This document shows, in pieces, positions 1 to 6,109 of a stretch of 8,104 bases of DNA; the stretch's first letter is position 1; each line of letters opens with the position of its first letter. Source of the stretch: Phycisphaerales bacterium UBA7708 (GTDB taxonomy: Bacteria; Planctomycetota; Phycisphaerae; Sedimentisphaerales; Anaerohalosphaeraceae); contig DLFY01000154.1 in assembly GCA_002482415.1 (NCBI GenBank), forward strand, positions 1 through 8,104, written 5' to 3'. The notes beneath the pieces were generated by a model, which was given only the letters and a program-made list of their open reading frames with translations, did not search any database and was not told the origin of the DNA. Made by a program: the position numbers and the translations under genes.

Positions 1-2
1 GT

Positions 3-101
3 GTTGTCGCCGGATACAGCAGTTATCTGAGCCAGTCCAAAACCACACCAGCGGGAATCGAACAGACCGTGCCAGCGGTACCGCAGACTCCTGCTCAATA
101 A
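3..101 (+). CDS. 3' end of an upstream gene, product unknown (partial)
   Basis: The frame is open from the window edge to a TAA at 99-101, giving 32 residues that begin VVAGYSSYLSQS and end in a Pro/Gln/Thr-rich tail (VPAVPQTPAQ). The start lies outside the window. This frame is preferred over the neighbouring one, which stays open to 118, because that one would run into the terminator stem and reads as a Cys/Arg/Ser-rich non-protein. The stop sits 15 bases before a strong terminator, as expected for a real gene end. A low-complexity polar C-terminus after a small-residue stretch would suit a membrane or envelope protein, but no family can be named from so little. Confidence 0.5.
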   Translation, partial: VVAGYSSYLSQSKTTPAGIEQTVPAVPQTPAQ

Positions 102-116
102 TTTCGCGTATGAACT

Positions 117-148
117 AAGCCTGCGATGTAACCCATCGCAGGCTTTTT
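117..148 (+). terminator. Intrinsic terminator of the upstream gene
   Basis: A perfect 12-bp stem (AAGCCTGCGATG at 117-128 pairing with CATCGCAGGCTT at 134-145) closes a 5-base loop (TAACC) and runs into TTTTT at 144-148. It is one of the cleanest Rho-independent terminators in the window. It separates the upstream gene from the permease operon, so the operon should have its own promoter in the remaining 40 bases (149-188). Confidence 0.93.
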
Positions 149-167
149 ATGTCTATGTTTCGATGAT

Positions 168-181
168 TTCCATACATGGAA
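168..181. promoter_or_regulatory. Perfect inverted repeat just upstream of the permease start
   Basis: TTCCAT (168-173) and ATGGAA (176-181) form an exact dyad around a 2-base centre (AC). It lies in the 40-base stretch between the upstream terminator and the permease ATG, 7 bases before the start. The right arm contains GGAA, the only Shine-Dalgarno-like bases in front of this gene. The dyad could be an operator half-site pair or could mask the ribosome site in RNA. A 2-base loop is too tight for a stable hairpin, so DNA binding is the likelier role if it has one. I could not see a convincing sigma-70 promoter here. A 6-bp dyad can also occur by chance. Confidence 0.3.
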
Positions 182-188
182 CCTGAAC

Positions 189-1604
189 ATGACGGACGAT
201 GCAAGCAAAACAACCGATGAAGGGGTTGGCGGAGAATATGAACGCCAGCCTGTGCCGAACAAGGCGCTGCTGGGTTTTAAAAGTTTTGTGGGGATGTTCG
301 CCGGCGAGCACACCGCGGGTACGGAGCTGATGATTGGTCCTTTGTTTGTTGCCGCCGGGGTCAGTGCCTTTGATTTCCTGCTGGGGCTGCTGGTTGGGAA
401 TCTGCTGGCGGTGCTGAGCTGGACCCTGTTTTGTGCACCGATTGCCACGCGAGCCCGACTGACGATGTATTATCAGCTTGAAAAAATCTGCGGGCGCAAT
501 TTAGTGACGATTTATAATCTGGCCAATGGGGTGATGTTTACAATTCTGGCCGGGGCAATGATTACGGTTGCGGCGACGGCATTCGGGGTCTGGTTTAAAT
601 TCCGGATGCCCGGCCTGGGCGACCTGTACCCCAACAGCCTCGGCTGGATTATCGCTGTGCTGGGGGTGGGGGTTTTTGTTGCCATTGTTGCTGCCGCGGG
701 CTATCGTACCGTGGCGAAAATTGCCAATCTCGCCGCACCGTGGATGGTGCTGATGTTTCTGGCCTTCGGGATTGTGACGTTCAAGCAATTTCTGGATGCC
801 ACGCAGACTTCCGTTCATTCCCTGGGTGATGTCTGGACGATGTGCGGGACGGCCATCTGGAAAGGAGGCCAGCCGCTGGAAGGCCGGACGAAATTTACAT
901 TCTGGCATGTGATGTTTTTTGCGTGGTTCTGCAACATGGCCTGGCATATCGGGATGAGTGATCTGTCGATTTTCCGGTATGCCAAAAAATCGTGGTATGG
1001 AATTGCCTCCGGCGCCGGGATGTATCTGGGGCATTTTCTGGCCTGGATTTGCGCGTCGCTGCTGTATGCCTATCAAATTCATCAGAATCCGCAAAATACC
1101 GATGTATTGCCCGGCCCAATGACGTATCAGGCCGTGGGTGTTGCCGGGCTGATATGCGTCATCCTGGCCAGTTGGACGACGGCCAATCCGACACTGTATC
1201 GCGCCGGACTGGCATTTCAGGCGATTATGCCGACGTTTTCACGTTTTCGAGTGACGCTGGTTCTGGGTTTAGTCGCGGCGGTGGCCGGGATGTTTCCTGC
1301 TGTGGCGATGAAGCTGCTGGATTTTGTTGCGATGTGGGGGATGGTGCTGATGCCAATGGGGGCGGTCATCTTTGTGGATTTCTGGCTGATGCGAAAATTC
1401 GGCCTTCAGCGTAATTATGCAGACTTGTCCGGCACGGTGTTTAACTGGGCGGCGGGGCTGGCCTGGCTGATTACCATGAGCGTGTGCGGCTGGCTGGTCT
1501 GGACGGGGCGGATCGAGATTTATTTTGTCAGTCTGCCGGGCTGGTTTGTGATGGCGATTTTGTATATTCTGTTCAGCCGCATCTATCAAAAGCGAATCAG
1601 TTAA
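189..1604 (+). CDS. NCS1-type (purine/cytosine permease-like) secondary transporter
   Basis: A 471-residue polytopic inner-membrane protein, close to the usual 420-490 residues of the NCS1 nucleobase:cation symporter-1 family. About 12 hydrophobic segments are visible, roughly at 47-65, 66-85, 107-133, 151-170, 181-198, 237-256, 271-295, 313-333, 353-373, 377-400, 417-438 and 444-463, after a polar 25-residue N-terminus. Family-like landmarks are the GNLLAVLSWTL stretch near 70-80, the WTTANPTLYRAGLAF stretch at 329-343 (NCS1 proteins carry a W-T-x-N-x-x-x-Y element here) and P..GAVIFVDFWLMRK at 389-403. Known members import nucleobases, hydantoins, or thiamine-related pyrimidines with H+ or Na+. 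The substrate here is not evident, and its place as first gene of an operon with a rhamnosidase hints at a glycan-derived compound. The ATG start has only a weak GGAA site 7 bases upstream. The next gene follows after 13 bases. Confidence 0.82.
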   Translation: MTDDASKTTDEGVGGEYERQPVPNKALLGFKSFVGMFAGEHTAGTELMIGPLFVAAGVSAFDFLLGLLVGNLLAVLSWTLFCAPIATRARLTMYYQLEKICGRNLVTIYNLANGVMFTILAGAMITVAATAFGVWFKFRMPGLGDLYPNSLGWIIAVLGVGVFVAIVAAAGYRTVAKIANLAAPWMVLMFLAFGIVTFKQFLDATQTSVHSLGDVWTMCGTAIWKGGQPLEGRTKFTFWHVMFFAWFCNMAWHIGMSDLSIFRYAKKSWYGIASGAGMYLGHFLAWICASLLYAYQIHQNPQNTDVLPGPMTYQAVGVAGLICVILASWTTANPTLYRAGLAFQAIMPTFSRFRVTLVLGLVAAVAGMFPAVAMKLLDFVAMWGMVLMPMGAVIFVDFWLMRKFGLQRNYADLSGTVFNWAAGLAWLITMSVCGWLVWTGRIEIYFVSLPGWFVMAILYILFSRIYQKRIS

Positions 1605-1607
1605 AGC

Positions 1608-1612
1608 AGGAG
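1608..1612 (+). promoter_or_regulatory. Ribosome-binding site of the small membrane protein gene
   Basis: AGGAG lies 5 bases before the ATG at 1618 and only 3 bases after the permease stop codon. It is the strongest Shine-Dalgarno match in the window and is good evidence that the short ORF behind it is translated. Confidence 0.8.
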
Positions 1613-1617
1613 TCATC

Positions 1618-1797
1618 ATGGCAAAAATAATAATTCAATTGATTTCATGGCTGTCGCTGGCGGTTTTGATTCTTCTTCCAATTTGCTTTCTGGCGGGGAA
1701 GATTTCCCATAGCCAGATTAAGACCGGAATGCTGGTTATGACGGCAGTCTGGTTTATTACGGCGTCCCTGTGGATGCGAGATCGTAAGAACACGTAA
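1618..1797 (+). CDS. Small two-TM membrane protein (59 aa), putative permease partner
   Basis: The ORF encodes 59 residues, begins MAKIIIQLISW and ends WMRDRKNT. Two hydrophobic helices are clear: residues 5-26 (ending PICFLAG) and 37-53 (MLVMTAVWFITASLWM), joined by a short polar turn (KISHSQIKT). The charged C-terminus RDRK suggests both ends face the cytoplasm by the positive-inside rule. The ORF has an excellent AGGAG site, starts 13 bases after the permease stop and ends 22 bases before the rhamnosidase start, so it is almost certainly cotranscribed with both. I do not recognise a named family. By analogy with known small subunits beside secondary transporters (for example YhdT beside PanF, or DUF4212 proteins beside Na+/solute symporters), it may be an accessory subunit or stabiliser of the permease. 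That role is inference from position and topology only. Confidence 0.75.
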   Translation: MAKIIIQLISWLSLAVLILLPICFLAGKISHSQIKTGMLVMTAVWFITASLWMRDRKNT

Positions 1798-1809
1798 TGT
1801 TATATTGAT

Positions 1810-1813
1810 GGAG
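1810..1813 (+). promoter_or_regulatory. Ribosome-binding site that decides the rhamnosidase start
   Basis: GGAG ends 6 bases before the ATG at 1820. Two in-frame alternatives lie further upstream (TTG at 1805, ATG at 1808), but both would start on or before this site and have no purine-rich stretch at the right distance. They would also add Met-Met-Glu-Tyr-Ala ahead of the signal peptide. The site therefore supports ATG 1820. Confidence 0.7.
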
Positions 1814-1819
1814 TATGCT

Positions 1820-4800
1820 ATGGTAAGATTTGCAGTGATAATGGGGGTTGTATTGGCGGTTTGCAATCCTTTTGGAACAGGGGATTTGTATGCAGCCGGG
1901 AATCTGCAGAAGACTCTGCAGGCGGCTCAATTGCGTTGTGAATACCGGACTGAACCGCTGGGAATTGATGTCCTTCGGCCGCGACTGAGCTGGATCCTTC
2001 AGTCAGACGCTCGCGGGCAAAAGCAGACGGCCTATCGGATTCTCGTGGCCGCATCTGAAAAAGCATTGGCTGCCGACCAGGGCGATCTGTGGGATAGCGG
2101 CAAGGTTGCTTCGGATGAAACGATTGGCGCGGTTTATGCGGGCAAGCCTCTGACTTCCATGCAGCGCTGTTTCTGGAAGGTCCAAGTCTGGGATGGCAAT
2201 GACAAGCCGTCTGTGTGGAGTGCGCCGGCCCGGTGGTCAATGGGCTTGCTCCAGCCGCAGGATTGGAAGGCGCAGTGGGTGGGATGTGATGTGGCGATTG
2301 AGCCGAGCCTGGTTCCTGCCGAATTCCAGACGGCCAAATGGATCGGGCCTGCCGACATGAAAACCGGAAACGCCCAGCCGGTCGAATTTGGATATCGCAC
2401 CACGGTGCAAGTGCCGGATACATCCAAAATACAGAGTGCAAGCTGTTATATGGCCGGGGATAATAAGGCGAAATTGTACGTCAACGGCAAAGCGGCCGGG
2501 TCCGAGGTGGGCTTCTCCTCGGCACAAAAAGTCGATTGCATCTCCCTGCTGAAGTCGGGCTTGAATGCCCTGGCGTTTACCGTCGTCAATGACGGCCAGC
2601 CCCCGAATCCAACAGGTCTTCTGGCGGCATTGGTTATTGAATTAAAAGATGGACAGAAAATTGCGGTCCAGACCGGCGATTCATGGCGTGTTGCTGCCGG
2701 CCCCAAAGGCAAATGGGTGACCGCGGATTTTGACGACAGCGGCTGGGAAAAGGCCTATGTCATCGGCGAAGCCGGCTGTCGTCCCTGGGGAAAGGTCGAT
2801 CTGGATGCGAATATTCTTCCGCCGGCACAATATCTCCGAAGTCAGTTTTCAGCGACCAAATCGGTCCGGCGGGCCACGCTGTACACCACGGCATTCGGCA
2901 TTTACCAATTGTATCTCAACGGTCAGCGGATTTCGAAGGATTATTTCAGCCCCGGATGGACTGACTATAACAAGCGTATTTACTATCGCACCTATGATGT
3001 GACCTCGGCCATCAAGCGCGGCGACAATGCCATCGGTGCAATTCTGGCCGATGGATGGTATGCCGGCTATGTCGGTTACGGAAAAAAACGGAATCATTAC
3101 GGCCAGAAATTGCGGCTGCTGGCTCAACTCCATATCGAATACAGCGACGGAACCACGCAGGATGTCTTTACCAATCCGGACTGGAAGGGGACAACCGGCC
3201 CGATTCTGCAGGCGGATTTCCTGATGGGCGAGACCTATGATGCAACCAAAGAACTGACCGGCTGGAATGAACCGGGATATGCGGATGCGGCATGGGCTAA
3301 GGTCAGCACGGGTGCGGAACTGACCCCGCAGGTGCAGGCGGCACCCTCCGAACCGGTGGTGGTGTTTGAAGAAGTCAAGCCTGTTTCGGTTTCCGAGCCG
3401 ACCAAAGGAGCCTATGTATTTAACATGGGCCAGAATTTTGCCGGTGTGGTGCGTTTGAAAGTCAAGGGCGCTGCCGGCCAGCCTGTCCAGCTTCGCTTTG
3501 CCGAACGGCTTAATCCGGATGGAACCATTTATACCACCAACCTGCGTGCTGCCAAAGCCACCGATGTGTATATCTGCAAAGGCAAAGGCACGGAAGTATG
3601 GGAACCGATGTTTACATTCCATGGATTCCAGTATGTCGAGATTACCGGCTTGAATTACAAGCCGGGCAAAGACACCATCACCGGCCTGGCTTTCAGCAGT
3701 GATACGCCGGTGGCCGGCACATTTGAGTGTTCAGCCCCGATGATCAATCAGCTCCATAGCAATATCTATTGGACGCAGCGGATGAATTTTATCGACATCC
3801 CTACCGATTGCCCCCAGCGTGATGAACGTCTCGGCTGGACAGGGGATGCACAGGTTTATATCCGCACCGCGGCGATGAATACGGATGTGCATGCCTTTTT
3901 TATCAAGTGGCTTCAGGATCTGGCGGACGCCCAGCGGAATGATGGACAATTCCCGATGGTGGCACCGCTGAAGGTGGCCGAAAGCGATGGCGGTCCGGCC
4001 TGGGCGGATGCCGGCGTCATCTGTCCCTGGACGGCTTATCAGGTCTATGGCGATAAACAATTACTGGAACGCCAGTATCCATCGATGGTCAAATTCATCG
4101 AATTCTGCAAAAATCGCAGTACCCCGGAACTCTTGCCGCCGGCTCAGTTCCACTGTTTTGGCGACTGGCTGAATATCGATGACAATACGCCCAATGATGT
4201 GATTTATACGGCGTATTTTGCTCTGAGCACCAAAATGACCGCTCAGGCCGCCCAAGTGCTGGGCAAAACGGAAGATGCCCGGAAATATAATGAACTCTAT
4301 CAGGGTATTAAAGCGGCATTCAATAAAGCCTATGTTGCCGCCGATGGGAAAATCAAAGGCGATACACAGACGGCCTATGTCCTGGCGATTGCAGTCGATT
4401 TAGTCGATTGTCCGATGTACCAGACCGTTGCCAATCGACTCGTTGAGTTAATCGAAAAACGCAATTGGCATTTATCGACTGGATTTATCGGCACCAAGGA
4501 CCTGATGCTGGTTCTGGCCAAAATCGGCCGCAATGATGTAGCCTGCCGACTGCTGCACAATGACACCTTCCCCTCGTGGGGCTTTTCCATCAAGCACGGC
4601 GCAACCAGCATCTGGGAACGCTGGAACGGCTGGACCCCCGAGCAGGGCTTTGGCGATCCGGGAATGAATTCCTTTGCTCATTACTCATTCGGTGCCGTCT
4701 ATCAGTGGATGGTGGAAAATCTCGGTGGCATTCAGGCCGATGACGTTGCCTACAGGAAAATCCTCATCAAGCCATGCCTGGATGAGAAATTAACCTGGGC

Positions 4801-5083
4801 AAAGACATCCTACGATTCGATTCGCGGGAAGATTGAAACCTCGTGGAAAAAGAACAAAGGCACCTTTACGCTGGATATCACGATCCCCGCCAATACCACG
4901 GCGACGGTGTATGTTCCGGCGGCATCGATGGAATCCATAACCGAAAGCGGCAAACCTTTGAATAAAGCAGCCGGCATCAATCCGATTAATATGCACAAAG
5001 AAATTACAGGACAACAGGTTCAGGATTATGCTGTGCTGCGGCTGGAATCCGGACAGTATCAATTCAAGACGAAATTGAAGTAA
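1820..5083 (+). CDS. Secreted GH78 alpha-L-rhamnosidase with CBM67-like module
   Basis: A 1087-residue inverting glycosidase that hydrolyses terminal alpha-L-rhamnosyl linkages, probably in the periplasm or outside the cell. Residues 1-25 look like a signal peptide (MVR, then FAVIMGVVLAV, with a likely signal peptidase I site near LYAAG). Domains then follow the order known from Streptomyces avermitilis SaRha78A: Ig/FnIII-like N-domain (about 35-145), CBM67-like beta-sandwich (about 171-300, with D214-N215 and VNG at 221-223), rhamnosidase N-domain (about 340-500, with LYLNGQRIS and the SPGWTDYNKR stretch), a beta-domain (about 510-610), the (alpha/alpha)6 catalytic barrel (about 630-970) and a C-terminal beta-sandwich (from about 975). 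The catalytic motif DCPQRDERLGWTGDA starts at D663. E669 matches the general acid (E636 of SaRha78A) and E933 in IWERWNGW matches the general base (E895). All key residues are present, so the enzyme should be active. LAVC at 12-15 is not a proper lipobox. It is the last gene of the operon and is followed by a terminator. Confidence 0.96.
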   Translation: MVRFAVIMGVVLAVCNPFGTGDLYAAGNLQKTLQAAQLRCEYRTEPLGIDVLRPRLSWILQSDARGQKQTAYRILVAASEKALAADQGDLWDSGKVASDETIGAVYAGKPLTSMQRCFWKVQVWDGNDKPSVWSAPARWSMGLLQPQDWKAQWVGCDVAIEPSLVPAEFQTAKWIGPADMKTGNAQPVEFGYRTTVQVPDTSKIQSASCYMAGDNKAKLYVNGKAAGSEVGFSSAQKVDCISLLKSGLNALAFTVVNDGQPPNPTGLLAALVIELKDGQKIAVQTGDSWRVAAGPKGKWVTADFDDSGWEKAYVIGEAGCRPWGKVDLDANILPPAQYLRSQFSATKSVRRATLYTTAFGIYQLYLNGQRISKDYFSPGWTDYNKRIYYRTYDVTSAIKRGDNAIGAILADGWYAGYVGYGKKRNHYGQKLRLLAQLHIEYSDGTTQDVFTNPDWKGTTGPILQADFLMGETYDATKELTGWNEPGYADAAWAKVSTGAELTPQVQAAPSEPVVVFEEVKPVSVSEPTKGAYVFNMGQNFAGVVRLKVKGAAGQPVQLRFAERLNPDGTIYTTNLRAAKATDVYICKGKGTEVWEPMFTFHGFQYVEITGLNYKPGKDTITGLAFSSDTPVAGTFECSAPMINQLHSNIYWTQRMNFIDIPTDCPQRDERLGWTGDAQVYIRTAAMNTDVHAFFIKWLQDLADAQRNDGQFPMVAPLKVAESDGGPAWADAGVICPWTAYQVYGDKQLLERQYPSMVKFIEFCKNRSTPELLPPAQFHCFGDWLNIDDNTPNDVIYTAYFALSTKMTAQAAQVLGKTEDARKYNELYQGIKAAFNKAYVAADGKIKGDTQTAYVLAIAVDLVDCPMYQTVANRLVELIEKRNWHLSTGFIGTKDLMLVLAKIGRNDVACRLLHNDTFPSWGFSIKHGATSIWERWNGWTPEQGFGDPGMNSFAHYSFGAVYQWMVENLGGIQADDVAYRKILIKPCLDEKLTWAKTSYDSIRGKIETSWKKNKGTFTLDITIPANTTATVYVPAASMESITESGKPLNKAAGINPINMHKEITGQQVQDYAVLRLESGQYQFKTKLK

Positions 5084-5111
5084 GTCTGTTTGAAAGTCTG
5101 TAGTGTTTCAC

Positions 5112-5144
5112 AAAGGCCTCCATCATTTCGGTGGAGGTCTTTTT
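5112..5144 (+). terminator. Intrinsic terminator of the rhamnosidase operon, shared with the convergent araC gene
   Basis: An 11-bp stem with one G.T wobble (5112-5122, AAAGGCCTCCA, pairing with 5132-5142, TGGAGGTCTTT) is followed by T through 5144. It lies 28 bases after the rhamnosidase stop. The T-tract overlaps the TAA of the convergent regulator gene (5143-5145 on the minus strand). Read on the minus strand, the hairpin is followed only by TTTG, so termination in that direction is likely weaker but plausible. Confidence 0.88.
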
Positions 5145-6057
5145 ATTTGCGGTTATGTTTTTTGCGATAGGCCAGAGGGGATATCTTTTCAGCGGCACGG
5201 AAGACCTTGCTCAGGCGGTCGGCCCCGGAAAATCCCACGGCCAGCGCGATGTGTTCCACCGGCAGAGTGGTGTGAACCAGCAGATGTCGTGCCCGGGCGA
5301 TTCGGCTGCGGGTGATTTCTCCGGCGACCGTGGCATTGAGATGCTGGGCGAATCGGCGTTCCAGCGTGCGACGGGTGGTGGATAGTTCCCGCGCCAAATC
5401 CTGTACAGAGATATCGCGATAGCTGTGATTCCAGATAAGTCGAAGCGCCTCGGAGACCAGAGAATCCGAACATCCGGGAATGGATTCCTCGTCTGTCCGG
5501 CTGGGAATTTCATGGAGGGTTAAGGCCAGAATCTCCATGGCCATCGCCGACAGCAGAAATGAATTATCCAGAGGCTGCGAAGACACCTGCTGCCAGATGC
5601 GGTGATGCGTTTCCAGTAGCAGGTCTGCCTGCTGAACATGCAGAACGGCTCTGGCCGGCGACAGGATGCGATGTTTCTGCAGTCGCCACACATAATCGCC
5701 GTTGAAGCTGATCCAGTGTTCCCGCCAGCCGGTCTGCGGGTCCGGGCGATAGCGGTGCCACTGCCCCGGGAACAACAGAATAGAATCATGCCGGCCAATC
5801 TGGATGTGGCCGGTTGCGGCGGATTCAAACTGGCCTTTACCCTCGCTGATAAATACCACCTGGTATTCGGGCAGCACCCGGCCGGATTGCCATGAGAAAT
5901 CATACACTTCCGGGTGTCCCGGCGGGGGATAGGCACAGCCCTGTGGAATGAAAGCCTGCCCGATGCCCGTCAGATACAGTCCCCAGTGCAGGTCTTTGGG
6001 ATTGAGCGGCAGATAGCGAAAAATATTTTCAACTTCATTATGAGAATTCATGGCCAT
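5143..6057 (-). CDS. AraC-family transcriptional regulator, sugar-responsive type
   Basis: 304 residues from ATG 6057 (or 302 from the in-frame ATG at 6051). The N-terminal cupin-like sensor domain spans about 25-130. It carries HPEVYDFSWQSGR, LPEYQVVFISEGKG, LLFPGQWHRYRPD and TGWREHWISFNG, a signature style common in AraC regulators next to glycoside hydrolases. The C-terminal DNA-binding domain has both helix-turn-helix units: DISVQDLARELSTTRRTLER (215-234) and the second around 266-288 (VEHIALAVGFSGADRLSKVF), ending SPLAYRKKH. The protein probably senses a sugar or glycoside and activates the neighbouring convergent operon, but no target site can be proven from this window. An upstream in-frame ATG at 6099 was not chosen because it lies in the terminator stem of the previous gene and adds a non-family stretch (GSARCRTGLFCF). 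Neither 6057 nor 6051 has a Shine-Dalgarno site. The gene has no room for a separate promoter before it. Confidence 0.93.
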   Translation of the reverse strand: MAMNSHNEVENIFRYLPLNPKDLHWGLYLTGIGQAFIPQGCAYPPPGHPEVYDFSWQSGRVLPEYQVVFISEGKGQFESAATGHIQIGRHDSILLFPGQWHRYRPDPQTGWREHWISFNGDYVWRLQKHRILSPARAVLHVQQADLLLETHHRIWQQVSSQPLDNSFLLSAMAMEILALTLHEIPSRTDEESIPGCSDSLVSEALRLIWNHSYRDISVQDLARELSTTRRTLERRFAQHLNATVAGEITRSRIARARHLLVHTTLPVEHIALAVGFSGADRLSKVFRAAEKISPLAYRKKHNRK

Positions 6058-6097
6058 AAAACAAAAAAGGCCGGTCCGACACCTTGCCGAACCGGCC
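6058..6097 (-). terminator. Intrinsic terminator after the E1 dehydrogenase gene, abutting araC
   Basis: On the minus strand, GGCCGGT pairs with ACCGGCC (plus-strand 6091-6097 and 6069-6075) as a perfect 7-bp GC-rich stem. After one mismatch a further 2 bp are possible inside. The stem is followed by TTTTTTGTTTT (6068-6058). It starts 12 bases after the E1 stop codon. The last T of the tract is directly followed by the ATG of the araC-type gene at 6057, so the element could act as a plain terminator or as a leak/attenuation point for the regulator. Confidence 0.9.
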
Positions 6098-6109
6098 ATG
6101 CATTATTGA

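Noticed and set aside
2..118. Alternative reading frame for the 5' partial gene
   Set aside because: The translation is Cys/Arg/Ser-rich with no protein-like character, and its stop codon falls inside the terminator stem.
501..1094. A 197-codon minus-strand ORF opposite the permease
   Set aside because: Low-complexity His/Pro/Arg-rich translation typical of the reverse strand of a membrane-protein gene; no motifs.
1805..1819. TTG 1805 or ATG 1808 as the rhamnosidase start
   Set aside because: The GGAG site fits only ATG 1820, and starting there gives a normal positively charged signal-peptide N-terminus.
1853..1864. LAVC as a lipoprotein lipobox in the rhamnosidase
   Set aside because: Val at the -1 position is not accepted in usual lipoboxes, and a signal peptidase I type site (LYAAG) follows a few residues later.
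2849..3622. A 257-codon minus-strand ORF inside the rhamnosidase gene
   Set aside because: It lies wholly within a confidently assigned GH78 gene, its translation is rich in Arg/His/Gly/Phe without family motifs, and it has no ribosome site. It is an antisense shadow.
6055..6099. Upstream ATG at 6099 as the araC start
   Set aside because: This ATG overlaps the stem of the E1 terminator, and the added 14 residues (GSARCRTGLFCF region) come from translating the hairpin and T-tract. The family-like sequence begins after 6057.
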